From contig NZ_LMQO01000002.1 of the NCBI RefSeq assembly GCF_001425385.1, positions 124,001-188,000 of the forward strand: a stretch of 64,000 nt of DNA, in the 5' to 3' direction. Within the stretch, counting starts at the first letter, position 1, and each line of letters begins with the position of its first letter. The notes below the pieces were generated by a model. It made no database searches, was not told the DNA's origin, and saw only the letters and a program-made list of their open reading frames with translations. Of this stretch, positions 10,205 to 19,453 are shown piece after piece. Made by a program: the position numbers and the translations under genes. Source of the stretch: Sphingomonas sp. Leaf407. Lineage in GTDB: Bacteria > Pseudomonadota > Alphaproteobacteria > Sphingomonadales > Sphingomonadaceae.

Positions 10205-10218
10205 TGGTAGCGCTATCA
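10205..10218. promoter_or_regulatory. LacI/GalR-type operator palindrome
   Basis: TGGTAGCGCTATCA is a near-perfect palindrome (one mismatched pair) with the AGCGCT core. It is 39 bases downstream of the first site and 80 bases upstream of the receptor start, suitable for repression of its promoter. Confidence 0.65.
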
Positions 10219-10297
10219 TTCCTTTCCGCCAGCCGAAGGATCGGCGGCGGAAACCCGTGTCGCAGTCGCGGCGACGGGAGGGACTAGGGGAGGACAT

Positions 10298-13200
10298 ATG
10301 AAACAGCACCGGGCCACTCGCCATCTTTGCTCCGTCGCGTTGCTACCGCTGGCAATGTTGGCGTCGCCGTCGTTCGCGCAACAGGCCGCGCCGCAGGGCG
10401 AGGCGACTCCCGCCGTCGAACCCGATGCCGCCGCCGAGATCGTCGTCACCGGATCGCGCATCGCCCGTACCGGGTTCGACGCATCGACCCCGGTCAACGT
10501 CGTGGGGCAGGAGGACATCAAGCTGTCGGGCAACGTCAACGTCGAAAAGACGCTGGCGCAGATCCCGCAGGCGGTCGGCTCGGCGCTCGGCAGCGCGACC
10601 GCGAACACCGTGCCCGGCGGCTATGCCGACGTGAACCTGCGCGGCTTCGGGTCGCAGCGCAATCTGGTGCTGGTCAACGGCCGCCGCTTCGCGATCTTCG
10701 GGCCGGAGCAGGTAACGGATCTCAACACCATCCCGTCGACGCTGATCGCCCGGACCGAGGTCGTGACCGGCGGATCGTCGGCGGTCTATGGATCGGATGC
10801 GATCACCGGCGTCATCAACTTCATCATGCGCGACGATTTCGAGGGGCTGGAGGCACGCGCCCAGGTCAACCTCGACGCGCATACCACCACCCCGGTCTAC
10901 AACTTCGACGTGACGCTCGGCGGCAACTTCGCCGAGGATCGCGGCAACGTCGTCGTCTCGGGCAACTACCTCAAGCGCGGGTCGATCACGCGCGGGCAGC
11001 GCGGCGGCTATGCGTTCGACACGCTGGTCGACGGTTGCGTCGTGCCCGGCACCGCCAGCCCGAACCGCGCCGGCACCCCGTTCAGCAACAGCTCGACGAC
11101 CAACTGCGCCGCGAACGGTGGCGAACTGGGCTTCGTGGCGGGCGGCAGCGGTGATATTCCCAACGGCCGTTTCTCGGGCATCCCCGCCTTCGCCAACGCC
11201 AGCCCCGCGTTGCAGGCGGCCTATGCCGCCGCCGGCCTGACCGGTCTTGGCTCGCGCGGCTTCACCTTCAACAATGGCGGCACCGCCGCGCGTCCGGCGC
11301 TGACCCCGCAGGATGATTTCAACCTCGGGCCGTTCAACTATCTCATCCAGCCGCAGGAACGCTGGATGATTAACAGCTTCGGTCATTACGACCTGAACGA
11401 CAACATCACCGCCTATATGGAGCTGCACTACAGCAACAACACGGTCGATGCGCAGCTTGCGCCGGTCAACGTCGGCACCTCGACGCTGCTCGACGTCAAC
11501 AATCCTTTCCTGACGCCGCAGCTCCAGAACGTGCTGCGCCTGCTCGACCAGGCGGAGACGGGGACGATCACCGTCACCAGCGGATCGGCGCGGCGCACGA
11601 CCGTCGCCGGCGACGGGCTGGCGGTGCTGACCGCCGGGCGGCGGTATGTCGAGAATGGCGCGCGCTTCGCCAGCGAACGGCGCAACGTGTTCCGCGGCGC
11701 ATGGGGCCTGCGCGGCACGATCGGCGATGCGACCGAGAATTTCCTGACCGACCTGAAGTTCGACGTCTATTACACCTATGCCCGCAGCGAGGACACGTTG
11801 CAACTGCGCAACGCCATCTCGCGCAGCCGCTTGCAGACGGCGCTCCTGTCGCAGAACGGCGCCGCGCCGGTCTGCAACATCTTTGGCGCCAACGTGTCGG
11901 CGGCGTGCGTCAGCGCGGTGTCGATCGGTGCTACCAACACGACGATGGCGACGCAGCAGGTCGCGCAGGCCAGCGTCACCGGCAATCTGTTCCGCCTGCC
12001 CGCCGGGCCGGTCGGCTTCTCCTATGGCTATGAATGGCGCGAATCGAGCGCGCGCTTCACCCCCGACACCTTCCTCGCTTCGGGCGACGTGGTCGGCTTC
12101 AACCCCGGCCTGCCGACCGCCGGCAAGGTGGGCGTGAAGGAAGTGTTCGGCGAAGTCCGCGTACCGCTGATCCACAACACGCCGTTCATCGACAGCCTCG
12201 TCGCCAACGGCGCGTTCCGTTATTCGAACTACGACCTGAACGGCATCGGCGGGGTGTGGACCTATCTCGGCGGGCTCGACTGGCGGATCAACCGCGACGT
12301 GACGTTGCGCGGCCAGTATCAGCGCGCGATCCGCGCGCCGAGCGTCGCCGAACTGTTCGGCGGCACCAGCCGGCAGATCGCGACCGCGACCGATCCCTGC
12401 TCCGGCCGGTCGGCGGCGGCGCAGCAGACCGCCGCCGTCCGCGCGCTGTGCGTGGCGACCGGCGTGCCCGCCGCCAACGTGTTCGGCGGCGGCGTGCAGC
12501 CCAATGCGTTCTTCTCGTCCGACCTCGGCGGCAATCCGAACCTTCGCGAAGAAGTGTCGGACACCTATACGCTGGGCGTCGTGTTCACGCCGCGCTTCGC
12601 CCCGCGCCTGACCGCCAGCGTCGATTATTTCAACATCTCGCTGGAAGGTGCCGTGGCGCAACTGGGCGGCGGGCTCCAGAACACGCTGAACCTGTGCTAT
12701 TACACCATCCAGGACATCAACAGCGAGTTCTGCCGCGCGGTGCAGCGCAACCCGCTGAACGGCGAAATCAACGAGCCGTTCGCGGTACAGGTGCGCAACG
12801 CCAACAGCGGCCTGCTCAAGACCTCGGGGCTGGACTTCGCACTGCGCTACCGCGTGCCGCTGGGCTTCGGTTTCCCCGGTGTGGCGAGCGACAGCTCGCT
12901 CGACATCGCGACCAGCTATACGTGGCTGAACGAGTTCACCTCGACGCCGGTCGCCGCACTCCCCAACCTGCGCAACGAATGCGTCGGCGCGTTCGGCACC
13001 ACCTGCGGCCAGCCGCTGCCGCGCTGGCGCGGCAACACCCGGCTGACGTGGAACAACGATGGCCTCAGCCTCTCGCTGCGCCATCGCTACATCGGCCCGG
13101 TCTATACCGACCGTTATCTGGTGCCGCTGCGCCAAGGCGCGGCGGTGGTGCCGGACCGTGCCACGCTGGTCTATCCGCGCCTGCCCGCGCAGAATTATTT

Positions 13201-13375
13201 CGACCTGTCGTTCAACTATGACGCGACGCGCAAGATCGAGCTGTTCGGCGGTGTGAACAACATCTTCGATCGCGATCCGCCGGTGACGACGCAGGGGCCG
13301 AACGCCAATACCTTCTCGGCCACCTACGACGTGATCGGGGCGGAATTCTTCCTTGGCGCGACGCTGAAATTCTGA
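10298..13375 (+). CDS. TonB-dependent outer-membrane receptor (probably oligosaccharide uptake)
   Basis: A 1025-residue outer-membrane transporter driven by TonB-ExbB-ExbD. A Sec signal peptide ends at SPSFAQ (about residue 28). The plug starts with IVVTGSRI (about residues 48-55) and carries the VNLRGFGSQRNLVLVNGRR and [17 protein letters not shown] blocks. A long 22-strand-type barrel follows and ends GATLKF with the terminal Phe required by the BAM machinery. The length and plug type match sphingomonad and Caulobacter receptors for sugars rather than small siderophore receptors. It lies upstream of a GH28-like pectinase and under LacI-type palindromes, so a pectin-derived oligosaccharide is the best guess for cargo. 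A strong terminator follows. Confidence 0.93.
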   Translation: MKQHRATRHLCSVALLPLAMLASPSFAQQAAPQGEATPAVEPDAAAEIVVTGSRIARTGFDASTPVNVVGQEDIKLSGNVNVEKTLAQIPQAVGSALGSATANTVPGGYADVNLRGFGSQRNLVLVNGRRFAIFGPEQVTDLNTIPSTLIARTEVVTGGSSAVYGSDAITGVINFIMRDDFEGLEARAQVNLDAHTTTPVYNFDVTLGGNFAEDRGNVVVSGNYLKRGSITRGQRGGYAFDTLVDGCVVPGTASPNRAGTPFSNSSTTNCAANGGELGFVAGGSGDIPNGRFSGIPAFANASPALQAAYAAAGLTGLGSRGFTFNNGGTAARPALTPQDDFNLGPFNYLIQPQERWMINSFGHYDLNDNITAYMELHYSNNTVDAQLAPVNVGTSTLLDVNNPFLTPQLQNVLRLLDQAETGTITVTSGSARRTTVAGDGLAVLTAGRRYVENGARFASERRNVFRGAWGLRGTIGDATENFLTDLKFDVYYTYARSEDTLQLRNAISRSRLQTALLSQNGAAPVCNIFGANVSAACVSAVSIGATNTTMATQQVAQASVTGNLFRLPAGPVGFSYGYEWRESSARFTPDTFLASGDVVGFNPGLPTAGKVGVKEVFGEVRVPLIHNTPFIDSLVANGAFRYSNYDLNGIGGVWTYLGGLDWRINRDVTLRGQYQRAIRAPSVAELFGGTSRQIATATDPCSGRSAAAQQTAAVRALCVATGVPAANVFGGGVQPNAFFSSDLGGNPNLREEVSDTYTLGVVFTPRFAPRLTASVDYFNISLEGAVAQLGGGLQNTLNLCYYTIQDINSEFCRAVQRNPLNGEINEPFAVQVRNANSGLLKTSGLDFALRYRVPLGFGFPGVASDSSLDIATSYTWLNEFTSTPVAALPNLRNECVGAFGTTCGQPLPRWRGNTRLTWNNDGLSLSLRHRYIGPVYTDRYLVPLRQGAAVVPDRATLVYPRLPAQNYFDLSFNYDATRKIELFGGVNNIFDRDPPVTTQGPNANTFSATYDVIGAEFFLGATLKF
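10341..10354. promoter_or_regulatory. Possible intragenic LacI/GalR-type operator
   Basis: TGCTACCGCTGGCA inside the receptor's signal-peptide codons is the exact reverse complement of the site TGCCAGCGGTAGCA at 30576-30589. It could loop with the two upstream sites, or it could be chance within Leu-Leu-Pro codons. Confidence 0.4.
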
Positions 13376-13384
13376 TCCCTCCCT

Positions 13385-13422
13385 GGGGCCGCGCAATCCC
13401 CTGCGCGGCCCCTTTTTCTTTT
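13385..13422 (+). terminator. Rho-independent terminator after the TonB receptor
   Basis: GGGGCCGCGCA and TGCGCGGCCCC form a perfect 11-bp stem around a 6-base loop, followed by TTTTTCTTTT. It lies only 12 bases before the GH28-like gene, so that gene must rely on partial readthrough or its own promoter. Confidence 0.9.
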
Positions 13423-13433
13423 GAGGCTCGCTG

Positions 13434-15008
13434 ATGCTGGATCGTCGTCATGTCATGCTGGGCGGGGCGGGGCTGCTCGCCGCCGCGACCCTTGGTGCGC
13501 ATCCCGCCCGCGCGCTGGCCCGGCCCCTGCGCGGTGGCGGCATGGTCGACGTCCGCCGCTTCGGCGCGAAAGGCGACGGCATCGCCATCGACAGCCATGC
13601 CGTCAACAAGGCGATCGATCATGTCGCGGCGCGCGGCGGCGGCACCGTGTATTTTTCGGCGGGCACCTATGCCTGTTACACCATCCGCCTGAAAAGCCGG
13701 GTGACGCTGCACCTCGACAATGGCGCGGTCATTCTCGCCGCGGCACCCGTCGGCACCACCGGCTACGACATCGCCGAACCCAATCCATGGGACATGTACC
13801 AGGATTACGGCCACAGCCACTGGCGCAACAGTCTGATCTGGGGCGAAGGGCTCCACGACATCGCGATCGAGGGGCACGGCCTGATCTGGGGCAAGGGGCT
13901 GGGGCGCGGCGACGGCAAGGACGACTGGCTGAAGGACCCCAATGGTCCGGGGACCGGCAACAAGGCGATCGCGCTCAAGAACTGCCGCAACGTGACGTTG
14001 CAGGATTTCCGCATGCTGGAGGGCGGCTGGTTCGCCTTGCTGGCGACCGGGGTCGACAATCTGGTGATCGACAACGTGCTGTGCGACACCAACCGCGATG
14101 GCTTCGACATCGATTGCTGCCGCAACGTCCGGGTGAGCAACTGCACCGTCAACTCGCCCTATGACGACGCGATCTGCCCCAAGAGCAGCTATGCGCTGGG
14201 CGAGGCGCGCGTGACCGAGAACGTCACCATCGCCAATTGTCTGGTGATGGGCAATTATCAGGTCGGATCGGTCCTCGATGGCACCTTCAAGCGGATGCCA
14301 CCCGAGTTCGCCCCGCTGATCCATGGCCGGATCAAGTTCGGGACCGAGAGCAACGGCGGTTTCCGCAACATCGCCATCACCAACTGCATCTTCGACCAGA
14401 GCCGGGGCCTCGCCTTCCAAACCGTCGACGGCGGCGTGGTGGAGGACATCACCGTCAGCAACGTGACGATGCGCGGCACCGTCAACGGCCCATTGTTCCT
14501 GCGGCTGGGCAAGCGGATGCGCGGACCGGCCGGGCGGCCGATCGGCACGATGAAGCGCATCCTGATCCAGAACGTCACCAGTTCGGACGCGACGCTGCTC
14601 CCGTCGGTCGTCGCCGGGCTGGCCGACCGTCCGATCGAGGATCTGACCATCTCGGGCCTATATCTCCATCATGTCGGCGGCGCGGCCCCGGCGATGGCGG
14701 CGCTGGTGCCGCCGGAGAACGAACTGGGCTATCCCGAAGCGACGATGTTCGGCGATCTGCCCGCGACCGGGCTGTTCGTGCGCCATGTCCGGGGGCTGGA
14801 ACTGCGCGACATCGAGATCGCCGTCGCCACGCCCGATCCGCGCCCGGCGCTGCGGCTGGAGGATGTGGTGGGCGCCGATCTCCACCGCATCCGCGTGCCC
14901 GCCGGGGCCGGCGCGCTGGTGACGCGCGACGTGCGCGACCTGTCGCTCACCGGCAACCGCTGGACGGCGGACCGTCAGCTCGCCGGCCCGCTCGACACGC
15001 GCTACTGA
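13434..15008 (+). CDS. GH28-like right-handed beta-helix pectinase, Tat signal
   Basis: A 524-residue exported protein with a twin-arginine-like start (DRRHVMLGGAG) ending ARA. The pectate_lyase_3 segment MVDVRRFGAKGDG opens the beta-helix near residue 37. GH28 signatures follow: NRDGFDID (family NTDG), SPYDDAIC (DDC or DDA) and GRIKFGTES (RIK). The usual GHG motif between the last two is not evident; GNYQVGS is found there instead, so activity on normal homogalacturonan is uncertain. Rhamnogalacturonan hydrolysis or another pectin-type specificity is possible. It is downstream of the TonB receptor and presumably cuts polymers whose products the receptor imports. Confidence 0.85.
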   Translation: MLDRRHVMLGGAGLLAAATLGAHPARALARPLRGGGMVDVRRFGAKGDGIAIDSHAVNKAIDHVAARGGGTVYFSAGTYACYTIRLKSRVTLHLDNGAVILAAAPVGTTGYDIAEPNPWDMYQDYGHSHWRNSLIWGEGLHDIAIEGHGLIWGKGLGRGDGKDDWLKDPNGPGTGNKAIALKNCRNVTLQDFRMLEGGWFALLATGVDNLVIDNVLCDTNRDGFDIDCCRNVRVSNCTVNSPYDDAICPKSSYALGEARVTENVTIANCLVMGNYQVGSVLDGTFKRMPPEFAPLIHGRIKFGTESNGGFRNIAITNCIFDQSRGLAFQTVDGGVVEDITVSNVTMRGTVNGPLFLRLGKRMRGPAGRPIGTMKRILIQNVTSSDATLLPSVVAGLADRPIEDLTISGLYLHHVGGAAPAMAALVPPENELGYPEATMFGDLPATGLFVRHVRGLELRDIEIAVATPDPRPALRLEDVVGADLHRIRVPAGAGALVTRDVRDLSLTGNRWTADRQLAGPLDTRY

Positions 15009-15142
15009 GAAAAGCCATTGCCGGGGTGACGGATGCCCCGGTCATGCCCGCACCCCATCCATCTCCCGTTCATCCACTCTGTTCTTTGATCGTACGGACT
15101 TTTCCCGCTAGTGTTGCGCCGGTGCCGCAGTTGAAAGCTCCT

Positions 15143-16501
15143 ATGGTCATGTCCCGTTCGTACTCCCACGCCGCCGCCATTCTCGGCGCGCTGGCACTGG
15201 TTCCCGTCGCCACGGGGGCGATGGCGCAGGCCGATGCGGGCAGCTTCCGCGAACTCGATACCTTCATGGACGTCTACAACCGGGTGAAGGCGAGCTATGT
15301 CGACAAGGTCGACGACAAGACGCTGATGGAAGGCGCGATGCGCGGCATGCTCGCAGCACTCGACCCGCATTCGAGCTATCTCGACGCCAAGGATTTCGAG
15401 AATCTGCGCATCGCCACCTCGGGCAATTATTCGGGCCTCGGCCTGTCGGTCACGATGGAGGACGGCGCGGTCAAGGTCATCACCCCGACCGAGGATACGC
15501 CCGCCGCGCGCGCCGGCATCAAGTCGGGCGATTACATCACCCATGTCGACGGCAAGCTGATCGTCGGCGGCACGCTCGACGAAGCGGTCGCACAGATGCG
15601 CGGGCCGACGGGATCGAAGGTGTCGCTGACGCTGGTCCGCCCCGGCCGCGACAAGCCGATCGAACTGACATTGGTGCGCGGCACGATCGTGCAGAAGCCG
15701 GTCAAGTGGGAGGTGAAGGACGACATCGGCGTCATCAACATCAACACCTTCAGCGAATCGACCGGGGCCGACACCCGCGCCGCCATCGCCGCGATCGACC
15801 GGCAACTGGGCCACAAGCCCAAGGGCTATATCATCGACCTGCGCGACAATGGCGGCGGGCTGCTGACGCAGGCGATCGAGGTGTCCGACACCTTCCTCGC
15901 GCGCGGCGAGATCGTCTCGCAGCGCGGCCGCGACAAGGCGGATACCGAACGCTATTTCGCCGAGGAGATGGTGCCGGGCGATCTGGCGCAGGGGCTGCCG
16001 ATCATCGTGCTGACCAACCCCGGCACCGCCTCCGCCTCCGAGATCGTCGCCGGCGCGTTGCAGGATCACCACCGCGCGATCGTGATGGGCGAGCGCAGCT
16101 TCGGCAAGGGATCGGTCCAGTCGATCTTTGATCTCTCGAAGAACACCGCCGTGCGCCTGACCACCGCGCGCTATCACACGCCGTCGGGCCGGTCGGTGCA
16201 GGAAGGCGGCATCGACCCCGACCTGAAGGTGCCGCAGATTTCCGATCCCGACTACAAGGATCGCCCGGTGTACCGCGAGGCCGATCTGCGCCGCCACCTC
16301 GTCAACGAAGCCGGCGTCGACGACAAGACGCTGACCGAGGATACCAAGGACGATCCGCGCTTCGCCGAAACCGCCGAATCCTTGAAGAAGCGCGGGGTCG
16401 ACGATTTCCAGCTCTATTACGCGCTGCAGACGATGGGCCGCACCGGCCCGGCGACCCGCATGGCCGCCGCCGCCGCCGCCCCCAAAGCCGCCAAGCGCTG
16501 A
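15143..16501 (+). CDS. ctpA: Carboxy-terminal processing protease CtpA (S41 family)
   Basis: A 452-residue periplasmic serine protease that trims C-termini of envelope proteins and controls peptidoglycan hydrolases. A signal peptide (ending GAMAQA) is followed by the S41 N-terminal helices, a PDZ domain (about residues 95-165, with GLGLSVTMEDG and PAARAGIKSGDYI) and the catalytic core. The Ser lies in GTASASEIVAGAL and the Lys in RSFGKGSVQ, the Ser-Lys dyad. The start was set at the ATG 15143 because a signal peptide begins there; the frame stays open upstream without conserved sequence. In many relatives ctpA follows envC-rlmH; here it is separate, next to dsbB and coq7. Confidence 0.92.
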   Translation: MVMSRSYSHAAAILGALALVPVATGAMAQADAGSFRELDTFMDVYNRVKASYVDKVDDKTLMEGAMRGMLAALDPHSSYLDAKDFENLRIATSGNYSGLGLSVTMEDGAVKVITPTEDTPAARAGIKSGDYITHVDGKLIVGGTLDEAVAQMRGPTGSKVSLTLVRPGRDKPIELTLVRGTIVQKPVKWEVKDDIGVININTFSESTGADTRAAIAAIDRQLGHKPKGYIIDLRDNGGGLLTQAIEVSDTFLARGEIVSQRGRDKADTERYFAEEMVPGDLAQGLPIIVLTNPGTASASEIVAGALQDHHRAIVMGERSFGKGSVQSIFDLSKNTAVRLTTARYHTPSGRSVQEGGIDPDLKVPQISDPDYKDRPVYREADLRRHLVNEAGVDDKTLTEDTKDDPRFAETAESLKKRGVDDFQLYYALQTMGRTGPATRMAAAAAAPKAAKR

Positions 16502-16504
16502 TCG

Positions 16505-16984
16505 ATGCGGGCCAACGACCTTCCGCTCGCGCGCCTGATCGCGCTGCTCCTGCCGCTGACGCTGATTGTGGGGGCGCTGGCCTCGCAATATCTGGGCGGG
16601 CTGGTTCCGTGCGAGATGTGCCACTGGCAGCGCTGGCCGCACTATGCCGCCATCGCCTTCGCCGCGCTGTCGTTCGTGGTGCCGCGCACCCATGCCAAGC
16701 GCGCGCTGGTGATGCTCGCCGGGGCGTCGGTCGCGATCAGTGGCCTCATCGGCGTGTTCCATGCCGGCGTTGAGTATCACTGGTGGCAGGGCGTCACCGC
16801 CTGCACCAACACGTTGCGCGGCGGCGGCGGCGACCTGTTGGCGGCGATCGTCGCGCAGCCGGTCATCCGCTGCGACGTGGCGCAATGGTCGTTCCTCGGC
16901 ATCTCGCTGGCCGGATTCAACGCGATCTTTTCGCTCGTTGGCGCGTTCATGGTCCTGTGGCTGGCGACACGGAGGCGGACATGA
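16505..16984 (+). CDS. dsbB: Disulfide bond formation protein B
   Basis: A 159-residue inner-membrane oxidoreductase that reoxidises DsbA and passes electrons to quinone. Four membrane helices are visible. The first redox pair is CEMC at residues 36-39, followed by HWQRWPH; the second pair is formed by the Cys in TACTNTL and the Cys in VIRCDVAQ of the second periplasmic loop. It starts 3 bases after ctpA and overlaps coq7 by 4 bases (ATGA), so the three genes form one unit. Linkage with coq7 fits the shared use of ubiquinone. Confidence 0.93.
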   Translation: MRANDLPLARLIALLLPLTLIVGALASQYLGGLVPCEMCHWQRWPHYAAIAFAALSFVVPRTHAKRALVMLAGASVAISGLIGVFHAGVEYHWWQGVTACTNTLRGGGGDLLAAIVAQPVIRCDVAQWSFLGISLAGFNAIFSLVGAFMVLWLATRRRT

Positions 16985-17520
16985 GCAAATGGCGGCCGGG
17001 CGACCGGAAACCGGGCGGCATCCGCTCGATGATCCGGGTGGATCAGGCGGGCGAATATGGTGCGACCCGCATCTATGCCGGGCAACTGGCGGTGATGGGC
17101 GATCGTAGTCCCATGTCGGCGGCGATCCAGGGGATGGCGGCGCAGGAGGTCGAGCACCGCGCCTATTTCGACGCGCTGATGGCCGAACGCGGCGTGCGCC
17201 CGACGATCATCCAGGCGATCTGGGACGTGGCCGGCTTCGCACTGGGCGCGGTGACGGCGGCGATCGGCCCGGAGGCGGCGATGGCCTGCACCGCCGCGGT
17301 CGAAACCGAGATCGACAAACATTACGAGGACCAGTTGATCGAGCTGGGCGACGACGATCCCGAACTGGGCGCTGCGATCGCGAAGTTCCAGGCCGAGGAA
17401 CTGGAGCATAAGGAAGCGGCGCTGGCGCATGGGGCCGAACGCGCGCCCGCCTATCCGCTGTTGTCGGGGGCGATCCGCGCGGGGTGTCGCATCGCCATCG
17501 AAGTATCGAAACGGATTTGA
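16981..17520 (+). CDS. coq7: Demethoxyubiquinone hydroxylase Coq7
   Basis: Di-iron monooxygenase for the last hydroxylation in ubiquinone synthesis, a peripheral membrane protein of 179 residues. The carboxylate-bridged site is seen in RVDQAGEYGA, AQEVEHRAYF, AVETEIDKHYED and AEELEHKEAAL, giving the Glu and ExxH ligands in the expected order. The hydrophobic stretch GFALGAVTAAIG provides the membrane contact. It is translationally coupled to dsbB by ATGA. A single alternative, another ferritin-like hydroxylase, is unlikely given these motifs. Confidence 0.94.
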   Translation: MSKWRPGDRKPGGIRSMIRVDQAGEYGATRIYAGQLAVMGDRSPMSAAIQGMAAQEVEHRAYFDALMAERGVRPTIIQAIWDVAGFALGAVTAAIGPEAAMACTAAVETEIDKHYEDQLIELGDDDPELGAAIAKFQAEELEHKEAALAHGAERAPAYPLLSGAIRAGCRIAIEVSKRI

Positions 17521-17554
17521 CCGACGGTGCGTTGTCGGCTTTGAACAGGAGCGT

Positions 17555-17962
17555 ATGATGACCCGCTATCTTCTCGCCGGTGCCGCCGCGATCACCGCCT
17601 TCGCCATGCCCGTTCTGGCCACGCCTGCCGCCGCGCAGGTGCAGAACGGCACGCTGGTCATCTACGGCAACGACAAATGCCCGACCAACACCAATGGTGA
17701 GGAAATCGTCGTCTGCGTCCGCCGCAGCGAACAGGAACGCTTCCGCATTCCCAAGGAACTGCGCGAGCTGGAAGTGACGCCCGAGAACGAAAGCTGGGCG
17801 ATGCGTGCCGAGGCGAACCAGAATGTCGGCGCGACCGGCACCGGAAGCTGCTCGACGGTCGGCCCCGGCGGCCAGACCGGTTGCTTCGTCCAGCGCGCCA
17901 ACGCCGCCCGTGCCGAACGCCGCGCCCGCCGCGATGCCGAGACGAACATCCCGCTGCCGTAA
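17555..17962 (+). CDS. Small secreted protein of unknown function
   Basis: A 135-residue protein with a clear Sec signal peptide (MMTRYLLAG to ATPAAAQ). The mature part contains four Cys (NDKCPTNTNGEEIVVCVR, then GSCSTVG and TGCFVQ) that could form two disulfides, and an Arg-rich tail. The NGEEIVVC-RxxExERFRIP pattern recurs in sphingomonad secreted proteins, but I know no function. A ribosome site AGGAG precedes the ATG pair at 17555/17558. It lies just after dsbB-coq7, and a disulfide-containing envelope protein fits that position. Confidence 0.8.
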   Translation: MMTRYLLAGAAAITAFAMPVLATPAAAQVQNGTLVIYGNDKCPTNTNGEEIVVCVRRSEQERFRIPKELRELEVTPENESWAMRAEANQNVGATGTGSCSTVGPGGQTGCFVQRANAARAERRARRDAETNIPLP

Positions 17963-17968
17963 GGGGCA

Positions 17969-19081
17969 TCAGGGCGCGACGGTCATCGGTGCCGCCAGCG
18001 GGCGGCCGCGCAGCCGGAGCGTCAGCGGATATTCGACGAAGCGCCACACCAGCCAGCCGGCAACCGCGCATCCCGCGCATGCCAGCAGTGTTACTGGATA
18101 GATCAGTACGTCGCGACCCCCAACAAGCGATGCCGTTGCTGTGGCGAGCGCGCCCAGGAAGAAACTGTGCGTCAGATAAATGGCATAAGATGCGTTGCCG
18201 AGCGCTAGTGCCGAACGTTCGAATGTCGGCGCGGCACCCGGTGTTGGCCGAACCAACGTTACGACGGCCAGCGCGGCAGTGATCGCGATCATCTGCATGC
18301 CTGGAAACAACTTCATCGCGGCAACCAGAACCAGCGCCAGCGCAACGCTGCCGGACAGTGGAGCGGAAACGACCGGCAACCGGAGTTCCAGATTCTGCCG
18401 GATCAACGAAATCGCCATTCCGATCGCGAAGTACAGCAGAACCGGTCGGGTGTAGAAATAGGCAAATACCGACAATCCGAACGCTTGCTGCGGCGCGTTA
18501 ATCCACGAACCTGCCGCCGCCAATGCCAGTAACGTCAGGAAGACAAATGGAAGTCCCCGCCGAACGCCGAGTACCATGCCGATCGCGAACAGCGCGTAGA
18601 AAAAAATCTCATATTCCAAAGTCCAGCCTAGCCCATAGACCGGTTGAATCAGGCCGTCGGCTTTACGGTACGGAATAAACAACAAAGAGTGGATCCATTC
18701 CGCAACCGCCGGAAACTGAAAGCTCGAATTCGTACTGAAACCCAACGTGGCATAAGCGAACAGTACGTTCAGAACGGTGGTAAGATAGTAGAGCGGCGCG
18801 ATACGGGTAAAGCGATCACGAGCGAATCGCCAGCCTGCGGCCGTCCGATCTGTACCTGCCGCCTTGCGCAACAGGATATGCACCATGATGAAACCGCTGA
18901 TCGCGAAGAAAGTCAAAACACCCGTCTGACCTAATTGTCGCATGAGGTCGGGTAGTACCGACAGCGGCACATCACGTCGCTCATAGCGTGCCAGCAGATG
19001 CTCGACGACGACCCCGCAGGCAGCGATACCACGAAGAAATTGCAACGGTGCGATGACATCCGATCTTCCGCGTTCGCTCAC
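17969..19081 (-). CDS. Acyltransferase 3 family membrane protein (OafA/YrhL type)
   Basis: A 370-residue inner-membrane O-acyltransferase with about ten helices, likely to acetylate a surface polysaccharide or lipid-linked sugar. The family signs are the N-terminal LQFLRGIAACGVVVEHLL with its conserved Arg and His, RFTRIAPLYYL, TLEYEIFFYALF and SYAIYLTHSFF. It starts with GTG at 19081. Base composition is visibly less GC-rich than the surrounding genes and the gene stands alone facing convergent neighbours, which suggests horizontal acquisition. The acceptor is unknown; no polysaccharide cluster is nearby. Confidence 0.9.
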   Translation of the reverse strand: MSERGRSDVIAPLQFLRGIAACGVVVEHLLARYERRDVPLSVLPDLMRQLGQTGVLTFFAISGFIMVHILLRKAAGTDRTAAGWRFARDRFTRIAPLYYLTTVLNVLFAYATLGFSTNSSFQFPAVAEWIHSLLFIPYRKADGLIQPVYGLGWTLEYEIFFYALFAIGMVLGVRRGLPFVFLTLLALAAAGSWINAPQQAFGLSVFAYFYTRPVLLYFAIGMAISLIRQNLELRLPVVSAPLSGSVALALVLVAAMKLFPGMQMIAITAALAVVTLVRPTPGAAPTFERSALALGNASYAIYLTHSFFLGALATATASLVGGRDVLIYPVTLLACAGCAVAGWLVWRFVEYPLTLRLRGRPLAAPMTVAP

Positions 19082-19373
19082 GTTTCACCAGCCCCATTGT
19101 ATGCAGCCCCCATTCGCCGCGTGTCCCACACATAGCGAGTGATAGCCGGAAGCGCCTGACAAATTCCTGGGTGAAGACGCTACATACGCATAGCGCTGGC
19201 ATAGCCAGGGCGGACATTCCGCTGCCACGAGGCTGTCCTACAGCGCAGGGTGCGGGATAGGCTTCGGGGATCATGCCCGATCCGCTCGCCCGTTCTCATA
19301 ACTTCGGCTTTGTTGTGCGGTCCGCCCTCCGCAAATGGTGCTGTCCGCGACGATGGGAGAAGCCATGCCGATC

Positions 19374-19392
19374 GTTGCGATTCAGTCGCAAC
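19374..19392. promoter_or_regulatory. Fur/Irr-like inverted repeat
   Basis: GTTGCGA and TCGCAAC flank TTCAG, giving a perfect 7-bp inverted repeat. TTGCGA-N5-TCGCAA resembles iron-regulator boxes of alphaproteobacteria. No start codon lies close on either side: the acyltransferase starts 293 bases away. Confidence 0.4.
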
Positions 19393-19430
19393 AACTGCGC
19401 TGTTAGTGTAAACTTTGTAAACTTTGGACC

Positions 19431-19453
19431 CGCCACGGGCAAAGCCCGTGGCG
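19431..19453 (-). terminator. Hairpin downstream of hom
   Basis: CGCCACGGGC-AAA-GCCCGTGGCG is a perfect 10-bp stem with a 3-base loop, about 80 bases past the hom stop in its direction. No U-tract follows directly. Confidence 0.5.

Noticed and set aside
10343..13396. A 1017-codon minus-strand frame opposite TonB receptor 1
   Set aside because: It mirrors the receptor gene, has no ribosome site or domain, and its composition (Arg, Ala, Val, Asp, Gly) is that of an antisense frame.
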